The notes: a model not told the origin generated them from the letters alone. A stretch of DNA of 64,000 nt from Amycolatopsis nigrescens CSC17Ta-90 (GCF_000384315.1 NZ_ARVW01000001.1:8043001-8107000); one strand, 5' to 3'; positions 51,693 to 60,158 are shown, counted from the first letter of the stretch. Made by a program: numbers and translations.

Positions 51693-52769
51693 TCAGGAGT
51701 AGGTGGCGGCCATTTTCTCCTGGTACCACCGTCCCGGGGTGGTCGCCGCGGTGAACTCGGCCGCGGTTTCGGTGCCGCTGAACTGAGATGGGGGCATGCG
51801 AGGCTTTTTGCGCATGCCCCCATCGATCGGGTGCGGGTGTCCCGCAAGATTCTGGGGGAGCGGCTCGATCAGCGCGTCCTGGTTGGGCAGGTAGAAGAAC
51901 GGGATGGAAAGGCGCGAGTTGGTGTGCCCCTCCACCGGGTTCAGCACCTGGTGCACGGTCGAGACCCAGCGGCCGCCCGTCCAGAACGCCATCATGTCCC
52001 CGATGTTGATGACGAAACTGCCGGGCACGAAGGGAACGTCACGCCAGCCGTGGCCTTTCTGGCGAACCTGGAGTCCGCCGATGTCGTCCTGGTAGAGAAT
52101 GGTCAGGTTGCCCCAGTCGCTGTGCGGGCCCTTGCGCAGCTGGCCCGGCAGCGGCGGCTTGAGCTGCGGGTAGTAGAAGTTGGCGACGATCGTCGAGATG
52201 TGCTCGTCCACCTTGTCGTCGAAGAAGTGCTCATCGAGCGCCAGCGCCAAGGCGAACAGTCGCATCAGTTCTTTCCCGAGATCTTCCATCGCGCGCAGGT
52301 ATTCGAGCCAGGTTCCGGTGAACTCCTCCGGCTGGTCGGGCCAGACGTTTGCCCGCGTCCACGGCGCGGAGTCGTCGCCGAACTTCGCCCGGTGTTCCGC
52401 GCTGTGGTCGCCGAGCACGTTGGAGGTGAAGATCTCGCAGAGATCGGGTGGTGCGTCCAGGCCGATGCTCTTGGCAGCGCTGCCAGCGGAATAGCGCAAC
52501 CCGCCGGTGCCCGGCCCGCCGACGACCTTGCTCTTCTCTTCTTCGGGAAGCTCGAAGAACTCTTTGGTGACCGCGTACATGCGGTCGATCAGTTCCTGCG
52601 CCACGCCGTGTCCGACGACGGCGAAGAACCCGGAGTTCTCGCAGGCGTGGCCGATGGCCGCCGCGACGGCGGCGCGGCCCGGTTCGGTGTTCGCCGTGGA
52701 CAGGTCGATGACCGGAACGTATCCGTCCAGGACGGTGACGGGACGCTGCTTTTCCGATTCGTTGTTCAT
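51693..52769 (-). CDS. 2OG-Fe(II) oxygenase, isopenicillin N synthase-like, carrying a 69-bp in-frame element
   Basis: A 358-residue non-haem iron dioxygenase of the isopenicillin N synthase family. The DIOX_N part (VPVIDLSTAN, GFFAVVGHGVAQELIDRM) precedes the jelly-roll core with iron ligands in GPHSDWGNLTIL and STVHQVLNP and the 2-oxoacid arginine in NSRLSIPFFYL. AAGGAGG fixes the ATG at 52769. Near the C-terminus, between LIEPLP and QFSGTETAAEF, 23 residues (AGHPHPIDGGMRKKPRM is part) come from the element at 51783-51851, flanked by CAG codons. The MFS gene lies upstream in the same operon. Confidence 0.9.
   Translation of the reverse strand: MNNESEKQRPVTVLDGYVPVIDLSTANTEPGRAAVAAAIGHACENSGFFAVVGHGVAQELIDRMYAVTKEFFELPEEEKSKVVGGPGTGGLRYSAGSAAKSIGLDAPPDLCEIFTSNVLGDHSAEHRAKFGDDSAPWTRANVWPDQPEEFTGTWLEYLRAMEDLGKELMRLFALALALDEHFFDDKVDEHISTIVANFYYPQLKPPLPGQLRKGPHSDWGNLTILYQDDIGGLQVRQKGHGWRDVPFVPGSFVINIGDMMAFWTGGRWVSTVHQVLNPVEGHTNSRLSIPFFYLPNQDALIEPLPQNLAGHPHPIDGGMRKKPRMPPSQFSGTETAAEFTAATTPGRWYQEKMAATYS
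51783..51851 (+). repeat. 69-bp double-hairpin coding-sequence element, copy B
   Basis: Matches copy A (42809-42877) at 68 of 69 bases; the sole difference is C at 51811 in the main loop. The 12-bp stem and the GCGGG-TGT-CCCGC stem are both intact. It lies in the minus-strand oxygenase gene, so the gene reads the opposite strand of the element from the one read in the GNAT gene, and still remains in frame. CTG borders both ends here (CTG is also the element's first triplet), which could be a 3-bp duplication or chance. Confidence 0.85.
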
Positions 52770-52812
52770 CGTGGCCTCCTTGGCACGAAACAAGTTGACG
52801 AGTGGATGACAC

Positions 52813-54291
52813 CTAGCGGGAAATGCTGGGCAAAGGCGGTTCCTCTTCCGCCGGAACGGGATTCCGAGGTTCGGGCTTGCGCACGTTGATGAGCAGGCCG
52901 GTGACGACCGCGGTGCAGATCAGCACGAGCACCGCGATGGTCAGCGCCACCGAGAAGCCGTGCACGGTGCCCTCGGCGACCGCCCGCGGGGTGCGTTCGT
53001 GCCCGGCCAGGTACGTGGCGGCGACCGAGGCCGCGACGGTGTTCAGCAGCGCGGTGCCGAGTGCGCCGCCGAGTTGCTGGGAGGCGTTGAAGGCGGCCGA
53101 GGCGATGCCGGCGTCGGAAGGGTCGACCTCCGCGGTCGCCAGGCTGGTCGCGGGCGTCATCACGCAACCGAGTCCGACCCCGATCAGAATCTGCGCGGGG
53201 AGCAGGTAGAGCAGGAAGACGTTCGGGCTCTCCGCCGTCAGCCTGGTCAGGATCAGCATTCCGGCCGCCGCGGCGAGCAGCCCCGGCACCAGCAGCGTGC
53301 GGGGCGCCATCCGCGGCAGGAGGGTGCCCGCGATCAGGGTGGATCCGACGACGACCCCGGCGGCGGTCAGCAGGAACGCGGCGCCGGCCCGCACCGGCGA
53401 GTACCCCAGGACGGCCTGCAGGTAGTAGGTCATGAACAGGTAGAAGCCGAACATCGCGACCTGCGACAACCCGATCGAGAGCAACGCCCCGCCCCTGGTG
53501 CGGTGGGCGAGCACGCGCAGCGGCAGCAGCGGGTGGCGCACCCTGGACTCCAGCAGGACGAACAACCCCAGCAGGAGCAGGCCGCCGATCAGCATGCCCA
53601 GTACCAGCGGGTCACCCCAGCCGCGGCTCTCGGCTTCGTTGAACCCGTAGACCAGCGCCACCAACCCGCCGGCGCTGAGCAGCACCCCGGGCAGGTCCAG
53701 GCCCTTCGGCCCGCGATGGGCGTCGTCGCGCATCAACAGCGGACCGCCGAGCAGCGCGAGCGCAGCGATGGGCACGTTCACGTACAGGCACCACCGCCAG
53801 TCCACGTGTTCGGTGAGCAGCCCGCCGGCGACCATGCCCAGCGCGGATCCCCCGGCACCGACCGCGGCGAACACGCCGAACGCCTTACCGCGCTCGCGCG
53901 GTTCGGTGAACGTCATGGTCAGCAAGGACAGCGCGGCCGGGGCGAGAATCGCGGCGAAGACGCCTTGCAGCGCCCGCGCGGTGAACAGCATTCCGGCGCC
54001 GTCCGCCGCGCCGCCCAACACCGAAGCCGCCGCGAAACCGGCCAGGCCGACCAGGAAGCTGCGCCGGTGGCCGAGCAGGCTGCTGACCCGACCGCCCGGC
54101 AGCAGCAACCCGCCGAACGCCAGCGCGTAGGCGGTGATCACCCACTGCCGGTTCCCATCGGACAGGCCGAGTTCGGCCTGTATCGACGGCAACGCGATGT
54201 TCACGATGGTCGCGTCCAGCACCACCATCAGCTGCGCCATACCGATGACGGCCATCGCCCACCATCGGCTGCCGTTCTTCTGTCGTTCCAT
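52813..54291 (-). CDS. MFS multidrug transporter, DHA2 family
   Basis: A 492-residue 14-helix drug:H+ antiporter: MVVLDATIVNIALPSIQAEL, motif A GGRVSSLLGHRRSF and a motif C-like GGSALGMVAGGLLTEHVDWRW. It precedes the 2OG-oxygenase gene by 43 bases on the same strand and is divergent from a TetR gene across an 82-bp region containing a clear inverted repeat, so TetR probably represses both genes. Export of a product or toxin related to the oxygenase is possible. Confidence 0.93.
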   Translation of the reverse strand: MERQKNGSRWWAMAVIGMAQLMVVLDATIVNIALPSIQAELGLSDGNRQWVITAYALAFGGLLLPGGRVSSLLGHRRSFLVGLAGFAAASVLGGAADGAGMLFTARALQGVFAAILAPAALSLLTMTFTEPRERGKAFGVFAAVGAGGSALGMVAGGLLTEHVDWRWCLYVNVPIAALALLGGPLLMRDDAHRGPKGLDLPGVLLSAGGLVALVYGFNEAESRGWGDPLVLGMLIGGLLLLGLFVLLESRVRHPLLPLRVLAHRTRGGALLSIGLSQVAMFGFYLFMTYYLQAVLGYSPVRAGAAFLLTAAGVVVGSTLIAGTLLPRMAPRTLLVPGLLAAAAGMLILTRLTAESPNVFLLYLLPAQILIGVGLGCVMTPATSLATAEVDPSDAGIASAAFNASQQLGGALGTALLNTVAASVAATYLAGHERTPRAVAEGTVHGFSVALTIAVLVLICTAVVTGLLINVRKPEPRNPVPAEEEPPLPSISR

Positions 54292-54313
54292 GACTCGACG
54301 GTCACCCTCTCGA

Positions 54314-54358
54314 ACATTGATCTAGCTCTAGAACGTTGGTCTAGTATGCGATCAATGT
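54314..54358. promoter_or_regulatory. Inverted repeat spanning the divergent MFS/TetR promoters
   Basis: ACATTGATC (54314-54322) and its exact complement GATCAATGT (54350-54358) are separated by 27 bases. Each arm contains TTGATC, a plausible -35 for the gene on the far side, with TAGTAT or CTAGAG-like -10 boxes between. A smaller TCTAG-CT-CTAGA dyad lies inside. The arrangement suits a TetR dimer pair repressing both directions. Confidence 0.6.
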
Positions 54359-54373
54359 ACTAGGGTTCCAGGC

Positions 54374-55075
54374 ATGAGTGAGGCCCGATCTGAGACGAAG
54401 GTCACCCGAGGCAGTGTCTGGCTCAGGCAGCCGCGGACCCCGCGTGACGAGTCACCCCTGACACGGGCCCGCATCGTCGAAGAGGCGGTCGCACTGCTGG
54501 ACAGCGAAGGCATCGAGCGGTTGACCATGCGCCGTCTCGCGGAACGCCTCGGGCACGGCTCCACCACCCTGTACTGGCACGTCAACACCAAGGACGATGT
54601 GCTGGACCTCTGTCTCGACGCCATCTTCGGCGAGGTGCCGCTGCCGCCGGAGCACGGCGAACACTGGCGGGCCGACGTCAGCCTCGTGCTCACCGGCTGG
54701 CGTGCCACGATGCTGCGTCACCCGTGGTCGACGACCCTGGTCGGGCGCCCGATGATCGGCCCGAACATCTTGGCGCGGATGGAGTTCCTGCAGGCGACCC
54801 TGGTTCGCGCCGGGTTCGGCAAAGAGCACCTGGCCGCGGTGACCTGGGGTCTGTACAACCACGTGATGGGCTCCGCGGTGGCGCGGGCCGGCTGGCACAT
54901 GCAGCCGGAGGAGCGGGCCGTCGCGCAGGAGCACCTGAACGCCCAAAGCGAGCGCTACCCGACGCTGGCCGCGCAGGGCTACATGCTCGACGACGACTGG
55001 GACGGCACCTTCACCCAGAGCCTGAACTACCTGCTCGACGGGATCGAAGCGAAGGGCGTCCCAGCCACGTCGTGA
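54374..55075 (+). CDS. TetR family transcriptional regulator (TetR_C type)
   Basis: A 233-residue regulator with a helix-turn-helix at about residues 30-75 (AVALLDSEGIERLTMRRLAE, HGSTTLYWHVNTKDDVLDL) and a TetR class C-terminal domain of the kind found in TetR(D) and many efflux-pump repressors. It faces the MFS/oxygenase operon and is its likely repressor. It converges on the alpha/beta hydrolase with 6 bases between stops. Confidence 0.92.
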   Translation: MSEARSETKVTRGSVWLRQPRTPRDESPLTRARIVEEAVALLDSEGIERLTMRRLAERLGHGSTTLYWHVNTKDDVLDLCLDAIFGEVPLPPEHGEHWRADVSLVLTGWRATMLRHPWSTTLVGRPMIGPNILARMEFLQATLVRAGFGKEHLAAVTWGLYNHVMGSAVARAGWHMQPEERAVAQEHLNAQSERYPTLAAQGYMLDDDWDGTFTQSLNYLLDGIEAKGVPATS

Positions 55076-55081
55076 GCCCTG

Positions 55082-55939
55082 CTAGGCGGCACTGGTCAGG
55101 AACTCGAGTTCGGCCGCCTGCGCCGGAATGTAATGCCCGATGTCGGGCAGCAAACGCACCGTGGCGTGCGGTACGACGGCTTCGAGCCGCCGCTTGGTCT
55201 CCAAGGAGTCGACCATGATGTCCCACTGCCCGACGAACACCTGCATCGGCATGGTCAGCCGGCGCAGCTTGTCGTCGTCGAACACCGGAAGCTCGGCGGT
55301 GCGGTACCGGTAGTTCTTCGAAACGAGCAGTACCTCCGCCATGACCATGTCCACCTCGGCCGGTGCCATCGTGGACACCGCGGGGCCGAGCATCCCGGTG
55401 ATCGTCTTGCGCCTGCCCCACTTGCCGAGCGGGCTCAGCAGGATCGATTTGAGCAGGAACCCCTTCTTCTGCCTGCCGACCCCGGTCGGGCAGGCCAGCG
55501 CCAGGCGCGCCACCCGGTCCGGCCGCCGGGTGGCGTAGTCAAGGGCCAGCCAGCCGCCGAGCGAGATTCCCATGATCGCCACCCGGTCCAGCTCGAGGAA
55601 GTCCAGCACGGCGTCCAGCCATACCGCGTACCTGTTGGACGCCATCGGCGGCCGGGACTGCGCGCTGAGACCGGGCTCGCCGATGATGTCCACGGCGTAC
55701 ACCCGGAAATGCGCCGCGAGCTCGGCGATTCTGCCCATCCACTGCGTCGAGTTCGACCCGGAGCCGTGGAACACCACCAGTGGGGGAGCCGTGACGGGGC
55801 CGCTGGCGATGACGAAGGTCTCGCCCTCGGGCGTCGGCACGCGTAGCCGCTCGTTGTCGACGGGCCAGTGCTCCAGCGCCTTCAGGTAGTGCTCCCGCAG
55901 TAGCTGGGCCCCGGCCACGGATCGATAGATCTCACTCAT
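55082..55939 (-). CDS. Alpha/beta hydrolase
   Basis: A 285-residue alpha/beta hydrolase: oxyanion segment VVFHGSGSNSTQW, nucleophile elbow IMGISLGGWLAL, Asp in VGQWDIMVD and His in PDIGHYIP. This is the short-chain esterase/C-C hydrolase type, cytoplasmic. I prefer the ATG at 55939 (MSEIYRSV); another in-frame ATG lies 8 codons upstream within the operator-like repeat. Regulation through the upstream inverted repeat is likely. Confidence 0.9.
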   Translation of the reverse strand: MSEIYRSVAGAQLLREHYLKALEHWPVDNERLRVPTPEGETFVIASGPVTAPPLVVFHGSGSNSTQWMGRIAELAAHFRVYAVDIIGEPGLSAQSRPPMASNRYAVWLDAVLDFLELDRVAIMGISLGGWLALDYATRRPDRVARLALACPTGVGRQKKGFLLKSILLSPLGKWGRRKTITGMLGPAVSTMAPAEVDMVMAEVLLVSKNYRYRTAELPVFDDDKLRRLTMPMQVFVGQWDIMVDSLETKRRLEAVVPHATVRLLPDIGHYIPAQAAELEFLTSAA

Positions 55940-55957
55940 GTCGGATACCGTAACATA

Positions 55958-56000
55958 CTTCAAACTACCCTATCGTGCATATTATCGAGGTAGTTTGAGG
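55958..56000. promoter_or_regulatory. Spaced inverted repeat upstream of the alpha/beta hydrolase
   Basis: CTTCAAACTACC (55958-55969) and GGTAGTTTGAGG (55989-56000) match as inverted repeats at 11 of 12 positions, with a 19-base AT-rich spacer. The centre-to-centre distance is about 31 bp, three helical turns. The hydrolase promoter must lie within it. No regulator gene is immediately divergent; the nearby TetR protein or a distant one could bind. Confidence 0.5.
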
Positions 56001-56027
56001 AATGTTGCCGAGAGGGCTGGAACGTAA

Positions 56028-56069
56028 ATCGCCCGGTTCCGGCCCTTGACGGGGCCGGAACCGGGCGAT
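56028..56069. terminator. Strong 18-bp hairpin terminator after GH3 gene
   Basis: ATCGCCCGGTTCCGGCCC (56028-56045) pairs perfectly with 56052-56069 around a 6-base loop. It lies about 30 bases beyond the stop of the minus-strand GH3 gene and separates it from the hydrolase promoter. Confidence 0.82.
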
Positions 56070-56099
56070 GTCCTCGGGTTTCTCGTTACTGCGGCGAGG

Positions 56100-57935
56100 T
56101 CACCAGCGCAGGCCGTGACCGAACGGGAACAGCACCTTGGTGGGGTCGGCACCGGTCGGGACGTCCACCGGGAGCTTGCCGAGCGGCGAGAGCTTGCCGG
56201 TCAGCACCTTGGCCAGCGACGACATGCTCACGTCCCGCCAGTCGTAGGTGGCCACCCAGCTCGGCACGTCCGCGAAACCGGGATCGTACGGTTCCTGGAT
56301 GGACACCGCGACCACCGGTTTCCCGGTCGCCAGCAGGCTGTTCACCAGGCTGGTCTGTCCAGCGCTGGTGCGCAGGCCGTTGGTCAGCACGACCACGGTG
56401 TCCGCGTTCTTCGCGGCGGCGACCGCCTCGCCGACCTTCGCCGCGGTCGGATTGGCGCCGGTGGGCAGCGCGGTACCGGACATCTTCTTGGCCAGCGAGG
56501 TCACCGGGTCGGCCGGGTAACCGGGGAACTCCGGGTAGTTCCAGCCGGCGACCAGCACCTTGCCCGGCTTCTTCAGCGGCAGCAGACCTGCGTCGTTGCG
56601 CAGCGCGGTGACGGTCTTGCCGGAGATCTGGGCGATCGCGTCGCGGTGCTCGCGGGTGCCGACGATCTTGCCCACCGCCCGCTCGTCGACCAGCGGCCTG
56701 GTCAGGATGCCGCGCTTGAACTTCAGCTTCAGGATGCGCAGCACGCTCTCGTCGATGCGCTGCTCGGAAAGCCTTCCGCTGCGCACCGCGTCCTGCACGC
56801 CCTTGACCGCCGCGCCGAAGTCCGGCGGCAGCAGCATCTGGTCCACGCCCGCCTCCAGCGCGAGCACCGGGACCTCGGCGTCGGGGAACAGCTTGCGGAT
56901 CGCGTCCATGCGCAGCGCGTCGGTCACGATCACCCCGTCGTAGGCCAGTTCGTCGCGCAGCAGGCCGGTCATGATCGGCTTGGACAGGGTCGCCGGGTTA
57001 CCGGAGGGGTCGAGGCTGGGCACCGAGATGTGCGCGGTCATGATCGAGTCCACCCCGGCGGCCATCGCGGCCTTGAACGGGGGCAGATCGATCTGCCGCC
57101 ACTCGTCCGCCGTCCGGTTGATCACCGGCAGCCCGGTGTGGCTGTCCTCGGCCGCGTCCCCGTGACCCGGGAAGTGCTTGGCGGCGGCGGAAACCGTCTC
57201 GGTCCGTCGTCCGGCGTTCTGGTAGCCGTCCACCTCGGCGGTGACCAGGCTGCTCGCCAGTGCCGGGTCGGCGGAGAACGACCGGGAACCGATCACCGGG
57301 TTGAGCGGGTTGGAGTTGACGTCCGCCACCGGCGCGTAGTCCTGGTTGATGCCCATCGCGCGCAGTTCGCGGCTGTTGATCGCGGCGAGCTGCCTGGCGT
57401 CCTCGGTGCTGCGGCCGGCGCCTACCGCCATGCTGCTCGGATACTCGGTGGCCGGCGCGCTGATCCTGGTGGTCTGGCCACCTTCCTGGTCGATGGAGAC
57501 GATCAGCGGGATGTGCGTGCCGGAGGACAACGCCGCGCGCTGCAGGCCGTTGGAGAACCGGGCCAGCTGGGCGGGGTCCTCCACGTTGTCGGCTTCGGAG
57601 TTGTTGAAGTAGATGACACCGCCGACCTGGTACCGCTGGACGACCTGGGCCGGCGTGTCGACCCCGTACATCTTCCGGTTGTCCGCGTTGACCTCGTTCG
57701 CCGACTTGCCGAAGACCGTGGCGACGAAGAGCTGCCCGATCTTCTGTTCCAAGGTCATGCCGCGCAGCGTCTGCGCGCCGAACGCGCTGGCCTGCGCCTC
57801 GACGCTCGGCGCCATGGCGCTCACCGCGCCCGCCGGGCCGGCGGCTGCGACTCCGGTGAAGGCGAGCAGGCCCGCGCACGACACGGTGAGTGCCTTGATC
57901 CTTCTGGAACGGATGCTGCTATGCCGGTTGGGCAC
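56100..57935 (-). CDS. Secreted GH3 beta-N-acetylglucosaminidase (NagZ-like)
   Basis: A 611-residue exported glycoside hydrolase family 3 enzyme. A Sec signal peptide (IKALTVSCAGLLAFTGVAAA) follows the GTG at 57935, which has GAGAGGGGG upstream. The motif AAKHFPGHGDAAEDSHTGLP contains the His/Asp acid-base pair specific to N-acetyl-beta-glucosaminidases of this family, and VIVTDALRMDAI holds the nucleophile Asp. A C-terminal GH3_C domain is present (about 400-605). It should release GlcNAc from chitin or cell-wall sugars. A DasR-like site lies 70 bases upstream. Confidence 0.93.
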   Translation of the reverse strand: MPNRHSSIRSRRIKALTVSCAGLLAFTGVAAAGPAGAVSAMAPSVEAQASAFGAQTLRGMTLEQKIGQLFVATVFGKSANEVNADNRKMYGVDTPAQVVQRYQVGGVIYFNNSEADNVEDPAQLARFSNGLQRAALSSGTHIPLIVSIDQEGGQTTRISAPATEYPSSMAVGAGRSTEDARQLAAINSRELRAMGINQDYAPVADVNSNPLNPVIGSRSFSADPALASSLVTAEVDGYQNAGRRTETVSAAAKHFPGHGDAAEDSHTGLPVINRTADEWRQIDLPPFKAAMAAGVDSIMTAHISVPSLDPSGNPATLSKPIMTGLLRDELAYDGVIVTDALRMDAIRKLFPDAEVPVLALEAGVDQMLLPPDFGAAVKGVQDAVRSGRLSEQRIDESVLRILKLKFKRGILTRPLVDERAVGKIVGTREHRDAIAQISGKTVTALRNDAGLLPLKKPGKVLVAGWNYPEFPGYPADPVTSLAKKMSGTALPTGANPTAAKVGEAVAAAKNADTVVVLTNGLRTSAGQTSLVNSLLATGKPVVAVSIQEPYDPGFADVPSWVATYDWRDVSMSSLAKVLTGKLSPLGKLPVDVPTGADPTKVLFPFGHGLRW

Positions 57936-58005
57936 GGCATCCCCCTCTCTGGTCGAGCAGCGCACGGGTTGACGCGCCGCAGAACGAACCGAGCAATCCT
58001 GGAAA

Positions 58006-58017
58006 TGGTCTAGTCCA
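58006..58017. promoter_or_regulatory. dre-like site (DasR operator) upstream of GH3
   Basis: TGGTCTAGTCCA differs at one base from TGGTCTAGACCA, the core of the DasR-responsive element known from Streptomyces, where DasR represses chitin and GlcNAc genes. It lies 71 bases before the GH3 start. The match supports a GlcNAc-related role for the hydrolase. DasR itself is not in the window. Confidence 0.6.
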
Positions 58018-58139
58018 AATTGACCCCAACCGGGAAGCTACTGACCAAAGCGGGGACGGTCAATGACAGCTCTGCCGTTTGGCGTAGAGACGGCCGCCTC
58101 GCGCGCCCTGACGAAAAGCGGGGGCGAACCGGCGGCTGG

Positions 58140-58499
58140 TCAGGGCGTGGGGTCGAGGTACCGGCTCAGCACCGCGGCCTCCGCGCGAAGCCGCTCGGCG
58201 ACGTCGTCGCGGCCGAGTTGTGCGTACTCCTCGGCGGCCACCGAGCGTTCCCGCACCTCGTTTTCGACGATCGAACGCAGATCGGCCTCGGTGAGGTGAC
58301 GACGTTCCGCTTCCGCCGAGCCAAGGCCGACCGCCGCCCCCGCGACGTGTTCGTTCCCGGTGGTGGTGTCCAGCGACTGGTCGACGGGTACGGCTTCGGC
58401 GTTGTCGATCGCAGCCAAGGCGGAGCGGTGTGCGGTGATGGCGACGCGGTCGCGGGTTTTGAGAGCCGCTTTCAGGCCGTCACGCAGGCTGGCACGCAT
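58140..58499 (-). CDS. GatB/YqeY domain-containing protein
   Basis: A 119-residue protein with the YqeY helical fold also found at the C-terminus of GatB/GatE: LRDGLKAALKTRDRVAITAHRSALAAIDNAEA, then LTEADLRSIVENEVRERSVAAEEYAQLGR. The start is the ATG at 58499, with another ATG three codons upstream. The function of stand-alone YqeY is unsettled; a tRNA-amidation link is suggested only by homology. It lies between the GH3 promoter and the amidase gene. Confidence 0.88.
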   Translation of the reverse strand: MRASLRDGLKAALKTRDRVAITAHRSALAAIDNAEAVPVDQSLDTTTGNEHVAGAAVGLGSAEAERRHLTEADLRSIVENEVRERSVAAEEYAQLGRDDVAERLRAEAAVLSRYLDPTP

Positions 58500-58563
58500 A
58501 GGCCGCATCGTATCGGGGTGCCGATCATGACGGCCAGCGCTTAACTGTCCGTTGTGGACAGGC

Positions 58564-60045
58564 CTACAACGCGGGTTCGGCGTCCGCCCATGGTTTTTCG
58601 GCTTCCAGCTGGGCGGCGAGTGCGAGCAGGGTCGGTTCGGCGCCGAGTGCGCCGACGAACTGGACACCCAGTGGCAGGCCGCCTGCGGTGCGGTGCAGCG
58701 GCACGGACATCGCCGGTCGGCCGGTGATGTTGGCGAGCTGGGTGAACGGGACCGGTGCGAGATTCGCCAGGATCTGGTTGTGCCACTGCTTGGTGTCGGT
58801 GAACAGTCCGGTCAGCCCGAGTCGCAGAAGCACCTCGCCCGCGTACCGCAGCAGGCGAGGAGTCTCCAGTTCGCCGATGCGCACCGGGGGCCCGGCGAGG
58901 GTCGGGGTGAGCAGCAGGTCGTATTTCGCGTGGAACGCCGCCAGCGCCCGGGTGTGGGTGTTCCAGCGTTCGTGCGCGGCGACGTAGTCCGCGGCGCGGA
59001 CACCGTGTGCGGACGCGGCGAGCAGCCGGTTGTCCAGCTCGAACTCCTTCGCGGAGGCGCCGGTGACGCGCTGGATGTCCGCGATGGTGGCGGCGGCCGT
59101 GGCGGACCACATGGTCATGAAGTCCTTGGCGATCTGGGCTCCGTCGGTGCCGGGGTCGGCGAGTTCCACGTCGTGCCCGAGTTTGCCGAGCAGCGCGGCG
59201 GCGTCTTCGACCGCGACCACCGCCTCCTGGTCGACGGCGGTGCCGATCGGGGAGTGGGTGGTGAACCCGATTCGCAGCTTTCCGGGCTCCCGGCGGGCCA
59301 GCTCCGCGTAGGACGTGTCCGGGAGGCCGGGCAGGAACGGGCCGCCGGGATCGGGGTTTCCGGCCAGCACGTCGAGCATCGCCGCGGTGTCGCGGACGGT
59401 CCGGGAAACCACGCCCTCGGTGGCGGCGCCGTGCAGATACTCGGCGTGGTCCGGACCGCAGGGCACCACGCCGCGGCCTGGCTTGAGCCCGAACAACCCG
59501 CAGCAGGCCGCCGGGATCCGGATCGACCCGCCGCCGTCGCTGGCGCCCGCCACCGGAACGATCCCCGCGGCCACCGCCGCGGCCGAGCCGCCGGATGACC
59601 CGCCGGGGGTGTGGTCGGGGTTCCACGGGTTGCGGGTCGGCCCGGTCGCCGCGGACTCGGTGATGGCCTTCGTGCCGAACTCCGGGGTGGCGGTCTTGCC
59701 GAACACCACGAGGCCGGCGTCGAGCCAGCGCTGAACGACCACGCTGTGCCGGGCGGCGACGTGGCCGCGCATCGACCGGGAACCACTGCCGGTCGGCAGG
59801 CCCGCGTAATCCTGCATCAGGTCCTTGAGCAGGAACGGCACCCCCGCGAACGGTCCGGAAAGCTCGGTGGTGGCCCGTTTTCTGGCGATGTCGTACATCG
59901 GGCGGACGATCGCGTTCAGCCGTCCGTTGACCTGCTCGGCCCGCTCGATCGCCACGTCGAGCAGCTCCGCGGGGGAAACCTCACCCCGGGACACCAGCTC
60001 GGCCAGTGCGACCGCGTCGAACCGCCGGTACTCGCCGTACTCCAT
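58564..60045 (-). CDS. Amidase signature family hydrolase (6-aminohexanoate-cyclic-dimer hydrolase-like)
   Basis: A 493-residue amidase with Lys in [16 protein letters not shown], signature [18 protein letters not shown] and nucleophile region [17 protein letters not shown]. The N-terminal [20 protein letters not shown] is typical of the nylon-oligomer (cyclic dimer) hydrolase branch, but substrates vary widely. The ATG at 60045 is used. It is divergent from a MarR/P450 operon with 112 bases between. It is distinct from the amidase at 25.6 kb, which lacks the GGGS form. Confidence 0.9.
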   Translation of the reverse strand: MEYGEYRRFDAVALAELVSRGEVSPAELLDVAIERAEQVNGRLNAIVRPMYDIARKRATTELSGPFAGVPFLLKDLMQDYAGLPTGSGSRSMRGHVAARHSVVVQRWLDAGLVVFGKTATPEFGTKAITESAATGPTRNPWNPDHTPGGSSGGSAAAVAAGIVPVAGASDGGGSIRIPAACCGLFGLKPGRGVVPCGPDHAEYLHGAATEGVVSRTVRDTAAMLDVLAGNPDPGGPFLPGLPDTSYAELARREPGKLRIGFTTHSPIGTAVDQEAVVAVEDAAALLGKLGHDVELADPGTDGAQIAKDFMTMWSATAAATIADIQRVTGASAKEFELDNRLLAASAHGVRAADYVAAHERWNTHTRALAAFHAKYDLLLTPTLAGPPVRIGELETPRLLRYAGEVLLRLGLTGLFTDTKQWHNQILANLAPVPFTQLANITGRPAMSVPLHRTAGGLPLGVQFVGALGAEPTLLALAAQLEAEKPWADAEPAL

Positions 60046-60130
60046 CGGATCACCGCCTGAAACTAGAGGTTGTAGTTCCAGGACTGTACGCACACGGGTC
60101 CGCTTCCTTGTCCGCCAACAAACCCATACT

Positions 60131-60158
60131 CATCGTTTTTGATGTATCGTTTCCGATG
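60131..60158. promoter_or_regulatory. Candidate MarR operator
   Basis: CATCG (60131-60135) and CGATG (60154-60158) flank an AT-rich spacer that itself contains GATG and ATCG, giving overlapping short dyads right at the MarR start codon. The spacer includes possible -10 sequences. Binding by the adjacent MarR protein is inferred from position only. Confidence 0.35.

Noticed and set aside
54338..54349. TTGGTCTAGTAT in the MFS/TetR promoter as a second dre site
   Set aside because: Only the left half matches the DasR core; the right half lacks CCA, and the position fits the local TetR operator and -10 sequence better.
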